Origin: Saccharomycopsis phalli
Lineage: Eukaryota; Ascomycota; Saccharomycetes; Ascoideales; Saccharomycopsidaceae
Assembly (NCBI GenBank): GCA_020342235.1
Contig: CP073212.1
Location: forward strand, 310,001 to 374,000
DNA: 64,000 nucleotides
Direction: 5' to 3'
The notes beneath the pieces are model-generated. The model worked only from the letters and a program-made list of their open reading frames with translations, did not search any database and was not told the DNA's origin. The position numbers and the translations under genes are program-made. Below are positions 31,839 through 41,733 of the stretch, piece after piece; position 1 is the first letter of the stretch; each line of letters begins with the position of its first letter.

Positions 31839-32345
31839 TTGGATTGTTTGCTAGTAAAACGCGATATAAACAAATAATCACGTGACAATGCCTGGTGCAT
31901 CTGGGCTTTACTTGCGGGGTTTATACAGTGGATATTTTCAAGTCGCTGCTGGATTCGGATATTATCAATGTGTATAGCCACTAAAGAATCGTGCCTCTGT
32001 CGTTTCCAACCACTCTTGTCACTGTACTTTTTTGTTTCGTCTTGTTTACCTCAACTTTTTCGTTTCATCATAATTACCCCAACTTTCCCTGCTTGTCCAC
32101 ACTGGTGACTCACTTGATTATTAAATTACAAATTGTCATTTTCAAGTATTATCAATGGCTTATATTAGCAAAATTTATTATACACCCTGGTTCACGCATT
32201 CCCCGCCGAAACAATTTACTTTTCCAAATCATGCCACATCTTCTCTCTAGCTCACGCCTCCTCTCTCCCACTTTCACCATCCCACCCCTCTTCCACCCCT
32301 CTTCTATGCTTCGATAATCCCTTTTTATGCTTCGATAATCCCTTT
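31839..32345. other. Intergenic, CBS/PB1 promoter and FKS-paralogue 3' end
   Basis: About 500 bp. The right part carries the 21-bp tail repeat of the FKS paralogue (32304-32366). Otherwise it is pyrimidine-rich without a gene. Confidence 0.6.
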
Positions 32346-32366
32346 CTAAGCTTCAATAATCCCTCC
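32304..32366 (-). repeat. 21-bp in-frame repeat containing the FKS-paralogue stop
   Basis: On the minus strand the coding end GGGATTATTGAAGCT-TAG is followed in frame by two further copies of GGGATTATCGAAGCA, each with its own stop (TAA, then TAG). The copies are spaced exactly 21 bp, so every unit reads G-I-I-E-A-stop. Confidence 0.95.
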
Positions 32367-35300
32367 CATAAACTTTGGCAAATACCGCTCAATATTCGGA
32401 ACGTACTTTCCAAAAAACATAGGCACCACCATGAGCCCCACAAAACACCCCATAAACATAAAATAAACAATTGCATACTGTATTGCAACTCTTCGAGTCG
32501 ACTTCCTTCGGGCCGTCATCTGGCGGCTCTTGAACCAGAATAGCATAACACTGTGCCACTTGTCAACATACGGTATAAAAAGCAACGGAGTCTGTACAAA
32601 CAACAAGCAATGACCAAGAATAAAGTCAACAGCAAACTGCGACAACTCAATAATCTTCACAAATAACTCCCGCAACAAAAGTATAAATTTGCTGCCCCTA
32701 CTTTGGGCCGACAACCAGCTTCCGTCCCACCATGCCTTGTTGATGTCGTGCGTCACTTCTTCTCGAGTGATAAATACAATAGTAAAGCTCTGAAATATAA
32801 GCTGCTGGCACATGAGACAGACCAAATACCCTACCAAAGTCTTTGCAAAATTCCAATTCTCCATGTACCATAATAACTCCCATGTCACCAAGTAAATAGC
32901 CGTCGAAAGAGAATGCGCTAAACTAGCCACCACAGTTGAAATGCTCACTCCACAGGCACCCAAAATTGGTCCTATTATAAGAGATATCGGGAAAAGTACA
33001 AGCGTCACGCACACATTAAACCCAACCGGTATTGCTGTACATATACCTAGCCTGAGAATGCTGTTGCTCGTGTGGTCGCTGTTGGCGAACGTGTACCCAC
33101 AAAGCATCAACAAAATGTAAAAAAGAGGCACAAGTACTTCACTAATGTACAAATTGGTGAAATGCGGTCGTTGCGTGCTGCTGCCTGAATTGTACCCTAA
33201 TAATCGGGACCGCATTTCCTTAGCGTAGTTGATCCACGAATTGTGACTGAACTTGTTGTTTCCTCGAGTAATCCAGCTGAGGTAATGCTTGTAGTCCAAG
33301 AAAAACTCAATGGCGCTAAACTGGTGAGGATTGAATATCCATGGAGAGAGACAGAGTGCTCCAATGGTCATCCAAAACCACAATATTGCCGGCTGCCATA
33401 TGGTCATAGAGGCAAATAGAAGCAATACAAAGTTTGTTGTACCTGAGTAGATGGAAATCTGAGCAAACTTAGAGTACAACTCATGAAAGGGTACTCTAGT
33501 GGTTGAAAATCCACGGCCCGTGGATAAGTACTTTGCCCCTCCAAAGGTAATATCAAATGTGATTGATGAGTAGTATATCTGACACACAAAAACTTCAAAT
33601 AGCGGCGATAATGACCCAATATGACTCAACATCCGCGTAGTCGCTCTCCATACCCCTCGCTCAATGAGTTCTTGCATGAGTAAAGGCACAAACGCAATAA
33701 AGAAGCAAATAAAAATCGAAAGAACGTATATCTGGATCCAATCGAGCACAGGCTGGATGTTCTGGCATCCCTCTGGTAGCATCTTGGCGGTGATTGCGGC
33801 ATGTTTGTCATATTCACAAGGAATAATACGGCTGTTCAATGCCCCGAGGTTCATCAAAAGCACCATAAAAATTGAGACCGACGAAATAATAAAGGTATTA
33901 TTCATATGAAAGCCAGTATGTGCATAGTAGAATGACAAGAATCTATCTAGAGGTAATCGAGTTCCAAGGTAATAGTGCTCTCTGCTCAAAATCTGTTCGC
34001 CCATTCCTGCACCAATCTTGGTAGTAAACCCAAGAATCGAACCAAAACCAAGATCTCTGCCCTTTCCGCACTGGAAAAAGTCGCTGTGTTTGATTCTACC
34101 ACCACGGCAAATTGCTGTCATTCCAGCATAAATATCCTCGTTCAAATGCAACCCTCTTTGAGCTTTAGAAATTCCTCCTCTGGTAGTCATGAAGATCGCA
34201 TTGAGAAAGTCAGGATGACCATAGTGCAACTTTCCACCGATTGTCGCCAACGTTCTGGCAAACAATGTACCAAATGTCTGTTCCTTCCCTGCAGCAACAT
34301 CACCAAGGACACCTGAATTCTCGGAAAAGATGTATTCACGTGCTCCAACTATAGCCACAGGCGACTTTTGAGGTATACTGACCGGCATATAGGGGTTTGT
34401 GATCGGCTCATATTCTTCAAATTCGGCTAGCATCGACCTAATCTTGAAGCATTCCTCAAGGTAGTTGTCCTGATTCGAGTCGATGGTCTGAATGTATTCA
34501 CCACGGTAGAAGATAAGTGATTGGTTCTGGTTGTCTGCTTTTCCATCACCAAGAATAGGGTTGCCAGATAACTCAATTCTATATTTTGGCACTCTCTTGT
34601 GATTCTCCACAGGACAAAGGCCATTGATCAAACACGAGTAGTAGATAATATCTTCTCCTTTAGTTTCCTTCTCCAAATATGCAATCTGCAAGTGCGGGAA
34701 CGTCGTCAAAAGAAATTCCACATTGTTTAAGTCCTCGGTGGTAAAATCCTGATATCTTTGCATTGATACCACAAGTTTAAACTTTCGGTACGCCATGGCC
34801 TCGAGTTCCTGCTCGATACTCTCGCCAAAGTAGTTTGCCTGGTGAACTATTTCGGGGTTTTCAATCCGGTACAATATCTTCAATGCTTTGCCGTAGTTCA
34901 TAAAACCAGAAATGGTCCGATACAATGTTTGGCTGCGAAGCGACGCCCAGATTCTGGTTCGCAAAATAAACTCTGGAGTTGCACTCTTGAAGCCGATCAA
35001 AGAAAAAGGTTCGTCTTGAATCTGACTTTTGTACGGGTTCTTAAGAAGGTCCTGCTCGGTACTCACGCGGTTGAAAAACTGGTGCTCTGAGTTCTCAGCT
35101 ATGTACTTGGTATCATTGACAAAACACTGCCATTCAACAGGATAGAGAACTTTTAAGTACTCCAACGTGGTGATCCGTGAATTAGCATCAGTCTGCTTGA
35201 TTATCTCCTTGATTCCAAGAATAATTTTCTCAGAGTAATGCGGAATAAGTACCGTGAACGTTGGCATAGCTTCCACTGGAATGGGCTCTGGTATATTCGT

Positions 35301-37418
35301 TGCTAGAGATCGGGCAAAGAACGATATTCTTCGCTGAGCCTCAGAATTCTTGGAAAAGTACTGGTCGATGTTGTCATCCGCTAACAAAAAGAAGCCTGGT
35401 TCCCGAAGCACCCTTTGGCCCTCTATCTCGGAGTCCACCAACTGGTACAAGAGCTTACTCACCTGGTCCAATGTCAATATATGGTCCTTGTACATAGCTA
35501 TCATTATAGCATTCCAGACCTGAGACACAAGAATCTTCGGTTTATACTGAATATTCATGCTGCCAGTGGCCAAGATCTTGGCGTATATTCTGGCAGGTAA
35601 AGTTTGGAATTGGTTTCTCCACGGACTAAACACCGAGAACCCGGCATTGTATGACCTAAAGCATGAAAACAAACAGTTGCAAATAATGTACCAGAGATAT
35701 GTATCCAAAAAGAACAAGAGCAAGTCTGTCAAGTAAAGAAGACCAAGCACGATTCTTGGCTGGTGCTGGCAGATAATGTTGCCATAGTACTTTTCACCTG
35801 CACAGTTGATCTGCATGATGGACAAGTTTCTGATTGGATCGCGAAGTGACAACGTCAAGAAAAAGTATGACTCAACGAATTTGCATGTGAATATTGTAAC
35901 CCAGAGAATATACGACGTCATTTGGTCCGATTCTTGGAGCTCAGGGAACCATTCCAAGAAGTGCGACGTAGCAGGCGTGAATAGAAAAAGCCTTCCCAAA
36001 GGACAGAAGGAAAAATAAATCACAGTGAAGAGAGACAAAATAAACTGCAATATCGACACAGACATTAATTTCCTCGACGGAGCATCCCAGTTTGTAAACC
36101 CGAGGATATAGACAGAGGGCAGCACATTGGCAAGAAGTAATAACATAATCATGGAAACGCGATAGAAAATTGGTTCAGCACCCGGCCATCTTCGGGGAAT
36201 GAAGAACAATTCGCAGATACTGGCGAATAATTGTACCAAACAAGATATCACACCGCCAAAAGAAACCACTGTGAGTGTGATGTGATGCAAGGGCTTGTTG
36301 TTCTCTGTTTGTATGTAGTTGACGGTGTACAATGTAGGAGAGCTGAAAGACATGTAGTACCAGAACACAGATAAATGGATAATCCATATCCGATTAAAGT
36401 TCGTTAGCAAGTGTAACCATGTCCGCTTTTCCTTGTAAGTTTTGTAAAACGCCTTTTGCCAATTAACATTGGGGAACTGTACATATCGGTTCTCCCGAGG
36501 TAAAGAGATCAACTTTGACATGTCTTCAAGTTTGATGCGAGCCAATCCCTTCTCGTACCAAAATAGCTGGTTAATATCATCATACCCGATTATATCACTG
36601 TGGTCCCGGTTTCGTCTCACAAGTCTGTCATTAAACTTTTTGTAGCTCTGGTCCTTTATGAAAGTATAAATCGGAGTTACAATCTTGCTGAGAAATGGTT
36701 TGGGAGTCTCTGAGCTGCTCTTGATTTTATAATTATCGTATGCAATTTTATACACAAAGCATAAGAGCTCTGGAACAAATCGTAGCTGGTTGGCTTCTCC
36801 CCATATCAACAAATATAGTGCCAACTGTTCAACCTTCTCATGACTGCTGAGAAGTCCATTCAATAGCTTCCATCGATAATTAATTCCTCTAGATGTCACA
36901 GAACACAACTCTGCTTGTAAGAGCTTCTCGCTGCTGAGTCTATTTGAAGCATTCGAATTAGTGGTTTTGAACTTGTATAGCAAATCTTCATGTGACTCAG
37001 CAGAAACATCTCCAAACTGCAAATCACTAATCCCATCAATATTCATCATTGTGGAAAAGTACCACCTCTTATAATTAGCTGTTTCTCCTCCGATATAATC
37101 TCCATGGAGCGTCACCAATGCATCTTCGCAACTTAATCTACTTGCACGTGAATCTAACTGGACCATAAGATGATCATACATATTCTCCACATTATCTTTC
37201 TGAAAGTCAAAATGGTTTCCTATTTTTATAAATAGTTCATATATTTCCTCTCTCGAAATAGGACAGTTATTATCATCACACCAACACGGATACTTGTCAT
37301 TGGCATACCCAGGGAATCTTTCTGTACTTTTGAAACATGTCTGTGAAGTGTTATGCTCCATAGGCTCATTTTGATCTTGTGCTGGCTCATGAGATAATCT
37401 CTCGTCAGTATATTGCAT
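32346..37418 (-). CDS. 1,3-beta-glucan synthase paralogue, FKS/GSL family
   Basis: Integral plasma-membrane glycosyltransferase (GT48) that makes 1,3-beta-glucan from UDP-glucose. 1690 residues, shorter than Fks1 (about 1,870-1,900). The N-terminal block YPCWCDDNNCPISREEIYEL and DYIGGETANYKRWYF match the FKS1 domain. Membrane spans flank a central cytoplasmic catalytic region with NEDIYAGMTAICRGGRIKHS, QCGKGRDLGFGSILGFTTKI and GMGEQILSREHYYLGTRLPL. Hot spot 1 (residues 520-528) is the standard FLTLSLRDP. Hot spot 2 (1226-1233) reads DWIQIYVL where Fks1 has DW-V/I-RRYTL, so both arginines are absent. This suggests a GSL1/GSL2- or Fks3-like paralogue rather than the main synthase. The start ATG is at 37418, and no intron is needed. 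Confidence 0.93.
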   Translation of the reverse strand: MQYTDERLSHEPAQDQNEPMEHNTSQTCFKSTERFPGYANDKYPCWCDDNNCPISREEIYELFIKIGNHFDFQKDNVENMYDHLMVQLDSRASRLSCEDALVTLHGDYIGGETANYKRWYFSTMMNIDGISDLQFGDVSAESHEDLLYKFKTTNSNASNRLSSEKLLQAELCSVTSRGINYRWKLLNGLLSSHEKVEQLALYLLIWGEANQLRFVPELLCFVYKIAYDNYKIKSSSETPKPFLSKIVTPIYTFIKDQSYKKFNDRLVRRNRDHSDIIGYDDINQLFWYEKGLARIKLEDMSKLISLPRENRYVQFPNVNWQKAFYKTYKEKRTWLHLLTNFNRIWIIHLSVFWYYMSFSSPTLYTVNYIQTENNKPLHHITLTVVSFGGVISCLVQLFASICELFFIPRRWPGAEPIFYRVSMIMLLLLANVLPSVYILGFTNWDAPSRKLMSVSILQFILSLFTVIYFSFCPLGRLFLFTPATSHFLEWFPELQESDQMTSYILWVTIFTCKFVESYFFLTLSLRDPIRNLSIMQINCAGEKYYGNIICQHQPRIVLGLLYLTDLLLFFLDTYLWYIICNCLFSCFRSYNAGFSVFSPWRNQFQTLPARIYAKILATGSMNIQYKPKILVSQVWNAIMIAMYKDHILTLDQVSKLLYQLVDSEIEGQRVLREPGFFLLADDNIDQYFSKNSEAQRRISFFARSLATNIPEPIPVEAMPTFTVLIPHYSEKIILGIKEIIKQTDANSRITTLEYLKVLYPVEWQCFVNDTKYIAENSEHQFFNRVSTEQDLLKNPYKSQIQDEPFSLIGFKSATPEFILRTRIWASLRSQTLYRTISGFMNYGKALKILYRIENPEIVHQANYFGESIEQELEAMAYRKFKLVVSMQRYQDFTTEDLNNVEFLLTTFPHLQIAYLEKETKGEDIIYYSCLINGLCPVENHKRVPKYRIELSGNPILGDGKADNQNQSLIFYRGEYIQTIDSNQDNYLEECFKIRSMLAEFEEYEPITNPYMPVSIPQKSPVAIVGAREYIFSENSGVLGDVAAGKEQTFGTLFARTLATIGGKLHYGHPDFLNAIFMTTRGGISKAQRGLHLNEDIYAGMTAICRGGRIKHSDFFQCGKGRDLGFGSILGFTTKIGAGMGEQILSREHYYLGTRLPLDRFLSFYYAHTGFHMNNTFIISSVSIFMVLLMNLGALNSRIIPCEYDKHAAITAKMLPEGCQNIQPVLDWIQIYVLSIFICFFIAFVPLLMQELIERGVWRATTRMLSHIGSLSPLFEVFVCQIYYSSITFDITFGGAKYLSTGRGFSTTRVPFHELYSKFAQISIYSGTTNFVLLLFASMTIWQPAILWFWMTIGALCLSPWIFNPHQFSAIEFFLDYKHYLSWITRGNNKFSHNSWINYAKEMRSRLLGYNSGSSTQRPHFTNLYISEVLVPLFYILLMLCGYTFANSDHTSNSILRLGICTAIPVGFNVCVTLVLFPISLIIGPILGACGVSISTVVASLAHSLSTAIYLVTWELLWYMENWNFAKTLVGYLVCLMCQQLIFQSFTIVFITREEVTHDINKAWWDGSWLSAQSRGSKFILLLRELFVKIIELSQFAVDFILGHCLLFVQTPLLFIPYVDKWHSVMLFWFKSRQMTARRKSTRRVAIQYAIVYFMFMGCFVGLMVVPMFFGKYVPNIERYLPKFMGGIIEA

Positions 37419-37513
37419 AGCCTGTTAATTCGGATCTGAGAATTTGTGTGAGCTATGCATGTTGTACAATCTTGAAAACACGTGCTCTAAGTCGTGGTGA
37501 TGACAAAAAGTAA

Positions 37514-37625
37514 TGAACGCGAAGAGATTCGAACTCTTGCCTCTTACGAGACCCGAATGCTCAGCTGCAACAGCCGAAGAGAAGACTCTTGAGTCGGGCG
37601 CCTTAGACCACTCGGCCACACGTCC
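37514..37625 (-). tRNA. tRNA-Leu(CAA), with intron
   Basis: 112 nt. The acceptor stem GGACGTG/CGCGTTC pairs with G-U wobbles, discriminator A. D-arm GCCGAGTGGTCTAAGGC. Anticodon stem CCCGA/TCGGG with loop CTCAAGA gives anticodon CAA, followed by an intron of about 31 nt. A long variable arm (TCTCGTAAGAGGC) and T-loop TTCGAAT are present. It decodes TTG, the main Leu codon here. A run of five T on the transcribed strand (37506-37510) fits the Pol III terminator. Confidence 0.96.
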
Positions 37626-37894
37626 TTGTTGAACGAAAATTTTTGATTTACAATTATCAAAGCCTCGTATAAAACAAGGAGGGTAATGGCTGTGCGATGA
37701 TAACCAACCTACTGACCATGGAATAAGTCTACACTAGAGGTGTGATAAGCATGAAAAATTTAACAACAGTTATACAACCTAACAAGAAGTGGGCCAAATG
37801 AAAAAAATTTTTTGACCTAGTAGCAAATAACCTTAGATCGTGGTCAATCGCAAGGAAAAAGGAGGCAGACACGTTTGCTTTTTAGAAAGGGAAT

Positions 37895-37985
37895 GCACTT
37901 GACTAGACTATTGCCTTTGTGACAGAATCTTGGGTCAGTCAGAACGGAGCTGAGAATTAAAATTTACCTTTTTATTACAATTGTA
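37895..37985 (+). repeat. Dispersed repeat, copy B (partial)
   Basis: Contains CTTGACTAGACTATTGCCTT and then TTGGGTCAGTC, GGAGCTGAGAA and CCTTTTTATTACAATT, in the same order as copies C and D. Only the right half of the repeat is recognisable. Confidence 0.6.
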
Positions 37986-38317
37986 TAATATTATTGGTTC
38001 GGAATTTAAAAGTTAAAGTGAGCAACAGAGTTGTTTTGCAGTGTTCTAATTATCAGCTTAATATACACTTTGTATATAAAAGTCCCGCTTAAATATAAAT
38101 ATCTAGGGAAAATAAATCTCTTTGATAATGTGTGCTCGGCAGGGTAGTAATTATCTGTCTGGTAGCAACCACAACCATCAACCATGGTCACGATACCAAG
38201 AAATTTTGATAATATTAAGTGCATTTCACTAATGTATGTCAAGTTAATTATCACGATTTAAAGTGGGACTGAAAGAAAGTTCAAAGACCCTGGTGAAACA
38301 TCTGGCAATATAAAAAA

Positions 38318-38520
38318 CCAGGATACGAGGTGGTAAAATAGCTGAAATATATTTACTCGACTATTCAAAAGTAAGTCTACTATTTATCCTTGAGAAAGGA
38401 AACTTGTTATCTCTGTATAAAGGTAAGGGATTTGGCTAGGTAATTGCTTTTGTGACAATAGTTTGGGTCAGACAAAATAGAGCCAAGAAGTCAACCCCCT
38501 CTTTTTATTACGCTAAGTGA
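38318..38520 (+). repeat. Dispersed repeat, copy C
   Basis: Blocks AGGATACGAGGTGGTAAAAT, CGACTATTCAAAA, ATTTGGCTAGGTAATTGC and TGACAATAGTTTGGGTCAGA occur in the same order as in copy D at 59132-59336, at roughly three-quarters identity by eye. Confidence 0.65.
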
Positions 38521-39327
38521 CTATTAAGGTCAAGAGTACATTTAATGTCAATGAGTAGGTTTAATCAAGGACGCAAAAAACGACAGTTATGATAAATAAT
38601 TCTCACCAGGATTGGCATTGAAGCATTAATTCTTGACATCTTTGCCTAATTGATTGAGAAACCTAAAATCGACATGATTCGTTAACAACAATGGTGCACT
38701 AGATCTTTTATTTAACGATACAGATTGGCACAATAAAATCATTAGTTCAAAATTCCCATATACATTGTTTTATCACGAGAGTAAACTAGTCTGGAAACCC
38801 CTCTATTACTCATTGAAACTTTTGAGCTCAACCTAGTTACTGTTTAGTACTTTTGTCAATCCTGTATTACAGGCAAAAGTAATTTGCCAGCACATGATAA
38901 ATAATGCAACAATGATATCCCAAAGGAGAATGCCGATAATTATTCTAGTATAAAAGACCCATATTGAGCCACAGAACTTAGGCAACAGTGCATTTAGGTG
39001 ATTGTACGTAGTCCAGGTAGAAGAATTAAGGGATATAAAATGTAAAAAACAAATGGCAATGAGAAAGTACTGTACTGTGTGGTTAATATACTCCAAATGG
39101 GAAGACTAGTGATAATATTTTTGTTGGTGATGACTTGATTTTGAAATGTCTTGCAAATTCTACTAGTAATCAAATTATGATATACGGCTGTAACCAACTA
39201 AAAATATGTATGACGGCAAAGACCCTTGAATGATATCATAGGGTCTAGGTATAGAGGAATGACGTTTAGCTTGAATGTACCTCGGTCATTTCTAAACGGC
39301 AGACTATTCCATGCGACCGAAAATAAC

Positions 39328-39335
39328 TATAAATA
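39328..39335 (+). promoter_or_regulatory. TATA box of cell-surface gene 1
   Basis: TATAAATA ends 25 nt before the ATG at 39361, very close for a yeast promoter. Confidence 0.5.
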
Positions 39336-39360
39336 CAGCAAGAACCTGTCCAATTAATCA

Positions 39361-40299
39361 ATGAAATTCTTTATTTCTGTTTTATGTGCGCTGGTAGCGT
39401 ATGGTCTTACATTGACTTATGATGAGGATCATTCCTCTACAAATGAAGTCATTGTCTCTAAGTTTGTAGAGACCGTACCAGAGAATAGTTTTGTCAAGGA
39501 GTCCATCAAGTCATTTTTTGAACATTTTAACTCACTACAGTATGAGCGAATCACATATGACGGGCCAACCACGATCACCGATCTTTACGATGTTGTTGGA
39601 AAAGACGGAGGTAATACAGAAGATGATAGCGGTGAATCTACAGAAGATGATAGGCCTGTATCTAGAGGCAGCAAATTCGACGGAGCTTCCTATTACAGCG
39701 CACTTGCAAAGCTGTATCGTATAGACGCACTGTCCTATAGATCTCAGGCTAGCGTGTTTTCGTCTGTTCATGCGAGCGATACTGAATATAACTCATATTT
39801 TTACTATGCTAGTTTCTATGAAGAGCTAGACACTTTTTATATGAGTGATTATAGTTCCTACATCAGGGAGCATGGACTGTCTGTGATTGACATAGCTGAT
39901 CTTTACCATACCGATGATTTATCTCTACCAACAGAGACTGGGATTATCGAAGATGACGAAGCTGTTAGTACCGCTGGTTCTTCTTCATCTGGTTCTTCAT
40001 CTGGTTCTTCATCTGGTTCTTCATCTGGTTCTTCATCTGGTTTTTCATCTGGTTCGTCTTCTGATTCTACTTCTGGATTTACTTCTGGATCTACCTCTGG
40101 ATCTACCTCTGGATCTACTTCTGGCTCATCCACTGGCTCATCTTCCGGATCTACTTCTGGATCTGCTTCTTCATCTTCTTCTTCATCTTCTTCATCCTCT
40201 AATTCTTCTACTTCTGCTAGCAAGACAAATGGTGCTGTATGCATAGGCCTTTCCGTACCATTTTTCCTCACCTTTGGAACTCTCTTTGCGCTTCTCTAA
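39361..40299 (+). CDS. GPI-type Ser-rich cell-surface protein 1
   Basis: 312 residues, family not recognised. Signal peptide MKFFISVLCALVAYG, followed by LTLTYDEDHSSTNEVIVSKF. The head domain (about 20-195) is rich in Tyr, Ser and Asp (SYYSALAKLYRIDALSYRSQ). Then comes a SGSS/SGST repeat stalk (about 200-285) and a hydrophobic C-terminus (VPFFLTFGTLFALL) after ASKTNGA, which fits a GPI attachment signal. The head start DEDHSSTN is shared with surface protein 3 (DEEHISTN), so the two are diverged paralogues. A wall or membrane mannoprotein is inferred, function unknown. It has a TATA box and a head-to-tail arrangement with the next two genes. Confidence 0.8.
   Translation: MKFFISVLCALVAYGLTLTYDEDHSSTNEVIVSKFVETVPENSFVKESIKSFFEHFNSLQYERITYDGPTTITDLYDVVGKDGGNTEDDSGESTEDDRPVSRGSKFDGASYYSALAKLYRIDALSYRSQASVFSSVHASDTEYNSYFYYASFYEELDTFYMSDYSSYIREHGLSVIDIADLYHTDDLSLPTETGIIEDDEAVSTAGSSSSGSSSGSSSGSSSGSSSGFSSGSSSDSTSGFTSGSTSGSTSGSTSGSSTGSSSGSTSGSASSSSSSSSSSSNSSTSASKTNGAVCIGLSVPFFLTFGTLFALL
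39985..40215 (+). repeat. Coding Ser/Gly repeat in surface protein 1
   Basis: Units of TCATCTGGTTCT and TCTACTTCTGGA type encode the Ser-Gly-Thr stalk. Confidence 0.9.
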
Positions 40300-41043
40300 T
40301 ATACTATGAATATTCTTTCACAGTCATAATTAGGATAGATTCAAGTATACGCTCACTTTGATTGATAAATTTAAATTAATAGATCTACATTACTTAATAT
40401 GGCTGGAAAAGTCGGACAAGGTGTGCTTCATACAGGTCAGCACAGTAACACACTGTTGGAAATTTCTGAACAGGTACATAATTAATTTAGGAACCCATTG
40501 CCGATTGGCTTATGCCAAGATATCTTGGTATACTTGCTTCGATTGAGTGATCACCCGAGGGATTTTGATACAATAGTTTGAGCCAGTGGTTTATTACGAA
40601 ACGGGGTCCTTTGGTATTGTCACGTTTCACACAACATTGGCCTTGGAACTTTGTTACCATGTTGCGGTCGCATTGTTTAGCCAAACGACCTTGGCTAGAC
40701 TTGTCTGTGGAGGCATTCGCGTGGACCAAATAATATACGCCAAGAAAGAAGTTTTGGGTAGACCCACGGCGCTGTCTTCAGCCAAGTATTCAATATGCAT
40801 TGGAAGACCCTGACAGTGACGGCAAACAAGAGACATATATTTTGGAGGCCGAGACCATGGCTATTGAAAAAACAATATTTCTGGATACCAAGTGACTATT
40901 CGTGTGATTTTAATCGTTAGAAAGAGAAAACCATAACCTAGTGCAATGTCTTTCAATGTTACAGTACCTTGTAACAAGGCAAGACATGCATACATTTGAG
41001 TATTCTGGCAGCTTAATCAGTATAAAAACATTTCAAGACCCTG
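40300..41043. other. Intergenic between surface genes 1 and 2
   Basis: No gene seen. A short stretch near 40570-40605 (GATACAATAGTTTGAGCCAG) weakly resembles the dispersed repeat. A TATA box TATAAAAA lies at 41021-41028. Confidence 0.5.
41021..41028 (+). promoter_or_regulatory. TATA box of cell-surface gene 2
   Basis: TATAAAAA ends 15 nt before the ATG at 41044 (27 nt before the second in-frame ATG at 41056). Confidence 0.45.
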
Positions 41044-41733
41044 ATGAGGGAAGTAATGCAGTTTATAATTTATTTATTGGCGCTCCTGATAATTCAGGGT
41101 GCTTCATCTTCAAACACCAGAGTCGCAAGAGACAATACCGGAGCTCGAACACATACGGTAGCTCCAAAGCCAAGCCCGGCAGCTCCCCCAAAGACAAACA
41201 CAGCAGCTCCAATAGTAACCACAGGACAGGCAAAAACCACCAATGTGGGTAACGGTCCAGCGAAAACCGGTTCGTCCCCTCAGACTGGCCGTGGGGTTTC
41301 TGATACAACAAATATCGGCCCTACTACTGGGCCTGCTCCTACAGGTGCTCAGGGAAGTCCACAGGGTGTACCTGGAAATAATGGTCAAAATGGTCAGGTT
41401 GGTCAAGGTCAAAATGGCCAAAATGGTCAAAATGGTCAAAACGGCCAAAATGGTCAATACGGCCAATATGGACAATATGGTCAAAATGGCCGAGGTGGTC
41501 GGGGTACTGCTGGAGCTGCTGGAGCTGCTGGAGCCGGTGCTGGAGCCGGTGCCATTGCTGGTGGATCGAAGAATAATTCTACTTCTTCGACAGTAAGTGC
41601 ATCGAAGAATAATACTACTTCTTCTTCTTCTTCGTCTTCTTCGACAACAAGAGGGTCGAAAAATGATGCTGCTGCACTTGGTGTGCAGCTCGCTTACTTA
41701 CTTCCAGTTGGTGCTGTCTACGCTCTTATATAG
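41044..41733 (+). CDS. GPI-type protein 2 with NGQ/YGQ repeats
   Basis: 229 residues. Signal peptide MREVMQFIIYLLALLIIQGA (the Met at residue 5 is an alternative start). A Pro/Thr/Ala-rich region with PKPSPAAPPKTNTAAPIV is followed by a Gly-Asn-Gln repeat (QNGQNGQNGQ, then QYGQYGQYGQ) at about 117-150, an Ala/Gly run and a Ser stalk. The C-terminus SKNDAAALGVQLAYLLPVGA plus VYALI is a GPI-type signal and resembles that of surface protein 3 (KNNAGELDIFIPSLLSIGAI). Family not recognised. A Gln/Asn/Tyr-rich repeat in an exported protein suggests an adhesive or self-associating wall component, which is inference. Confidence 0.75.
   Translation: MREVMQFIIYLLALLIIQGASSSNTRVARDNTGARTHTVAPKPSPAAPPKTNTAAPIVTTGQAKTTNVGNGPAKTGSSPQTGRGVSDTTNIGPTTGPAPTGAQGSPQGVPGNNGQNGQVGQGQNGQNGQNGQNGQNGQYGQYGQYGQNGRGGRGTAGAAGAAGAGAGAGAIAGGSKNNSTSSTVSASKNNTTSSSSSSSSTTRGSKNDAAALGVQLAYLLPVGAVYALI

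Larger units (their letters stand above)
37626..39360. other. AT-rich gap left of the cell-surface gene island
   Basis: 1.7 kb with no supported gene. It contains two copies of the dispersed repeat (37895-37985 and 38318-38520), within 1 kb of tRNA-Leu. The open frames are short and of low coding character. Confidence 0.65.
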
